Source: Metridium senile (taxonomy: Eukaryota; Cnidaria; Anthozoa; Actiniaria; Metridiidae). From it: 64,000 bases of DNA. The stretch lies in contig OX459100.1 of the NCBI GenBank assembly GCA_949775045.1, positions 12,220,447 to 12,284,446 of the forward strand, in the 5' to 3' direction. Positions 63,679 to 64,000 of this stretch are shown piece by piece. A program made the translations under genes and the position numbers. How positions within the stretch are numbered: position 1 is the first letter of the stretch; every line of letters starts with the position of its first letter. The notes beneath the pieces were generated by a model that was not told the origin of the DNA, did no database searches, and saw nothing but the letters and a program-made list of their open reading frames with translations.

Positions 63679-64000
63679 TTAGTATAAATACGCAGGTGAT
63701 TATAGAAAATCGCGCGCGCTGATTGGTTTGCTATCTCGGATTATCAGCCGATAATCACCTTTTCGGACAAAATGGCTGCCAGTAGTCGTTTTGTCACTGT
63801 TAGCGAAGATGAAATTGAAAACTTTAAAGAAAATGCTGTCCCAAAATCGACTAAAGAAGCGACTAAGTTTGGTGTCAAGCTAATTAAAGGTATCATAGTA
63901 AATTTCCACGTTTTTTTTTTTGTCATTATGCGAGACAAAGTTTACAATTTTTACGCGTATTAAACGTTCGCGCTTTTAAAAAATAAAATATTTTCACTTT
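63679..64000 (+). mobile_element. DNA element cut by window end, with intact N-terminal exon
   Basis: Begins TTAGTATAAATAC, the same end as 21404-21762. The frame from 63772 reads MAASSRFVTVSEDEIENFKE then NAVPKSTKEATKFGVKLIKG, followed by a possible donor GTATCA at 63891. The S-E-x-E-I and K-x-T-K-x-A-T-K-x-G pattern recalls the N-terminus of DUF3504/KIAA1958-like, tyrosine-recombinase-derived (Crypton-related) proteins. This is from memory and weak. Confidence 0.45.

Overview
This is an AT-rich window from an intron-rich animal genome. There are no operons, there are GT-AG introns, many short inverted-repeat transposons (MITEs), trinucleotide microsatellites and decayed LINEs. The kinase domains have a C-terminal half with HRDISSANVLL, a DYG in place of DFG, and an SPGAVVYSAPEA-like activation segment. 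From memory, this style fits the large tyrosine-kinase-like (TKL) families of demosponges. A sponge is my best guess; another early-branching invertebrate is possible.

The organising feature is a head-to-tail array of five paralogous genes on the + strand, called A to E here. Complete copies are built from an N-terminal module resembling the N-terminus of the deubiquitinase CYLD and ending in a CAP-Gly domain, a long coiled coil of 14-residue (42-bp) tandem repeats, and a TKL-type protein kinase whose last part lies on a separate exon. Gene A (635-7004) enters from the left edge and carries two CAP-Gly modules. Gene B (7678-20798) and gene C (23555-34943) are intact, with conceptual lengths of about 1127 and 1103 aa. 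Gene D (37487-41666) has a frameshift at the start of the kinase, and its activation segment is replaced by an ATC microsatellite. Gene E (49881-56143) has a stop after the coiled coil, has lost the catalytic lysine and has lost the HRD loop. Every exon junction I propose is phase-compatible across the paralogues, which is the strongest evidence for the models. I see no CYLD-type protease domain anywhere.

Between and inside the genes lie nested mobile elements. A 5.95-kb element with 9-bp target duplications (11119-17070) sits in an intron of gene B. It contains a 3.3-kb element and a 1.26-kb palindrome with 575-bp arms that look identical. A 3.5-kb insertion block lies in an intron of gene C. 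A 4.8-kb element (57718-62519) lies downstream of gene E. Two LINE 3-prime ends (about 43.05-45.66 kb, minus strand) and a 3.3-kb fold-back element (46116-49403) lie between D and E. Because the paralogues share introns and flanks, several insertions can be dated against an empty site in another copy.

Inferred function: a multi-gene family of signalling kinases in which a CYLD-like CAP-Gly head (binding microtubules or signalling partners), a repeat-length-variable coiled-coil stalk and a kinase act together. Exon 1 shows short, sharply divergent segments between nearly identical flanks, which hints at diversifying recognition. All function is inferred from sequence only.
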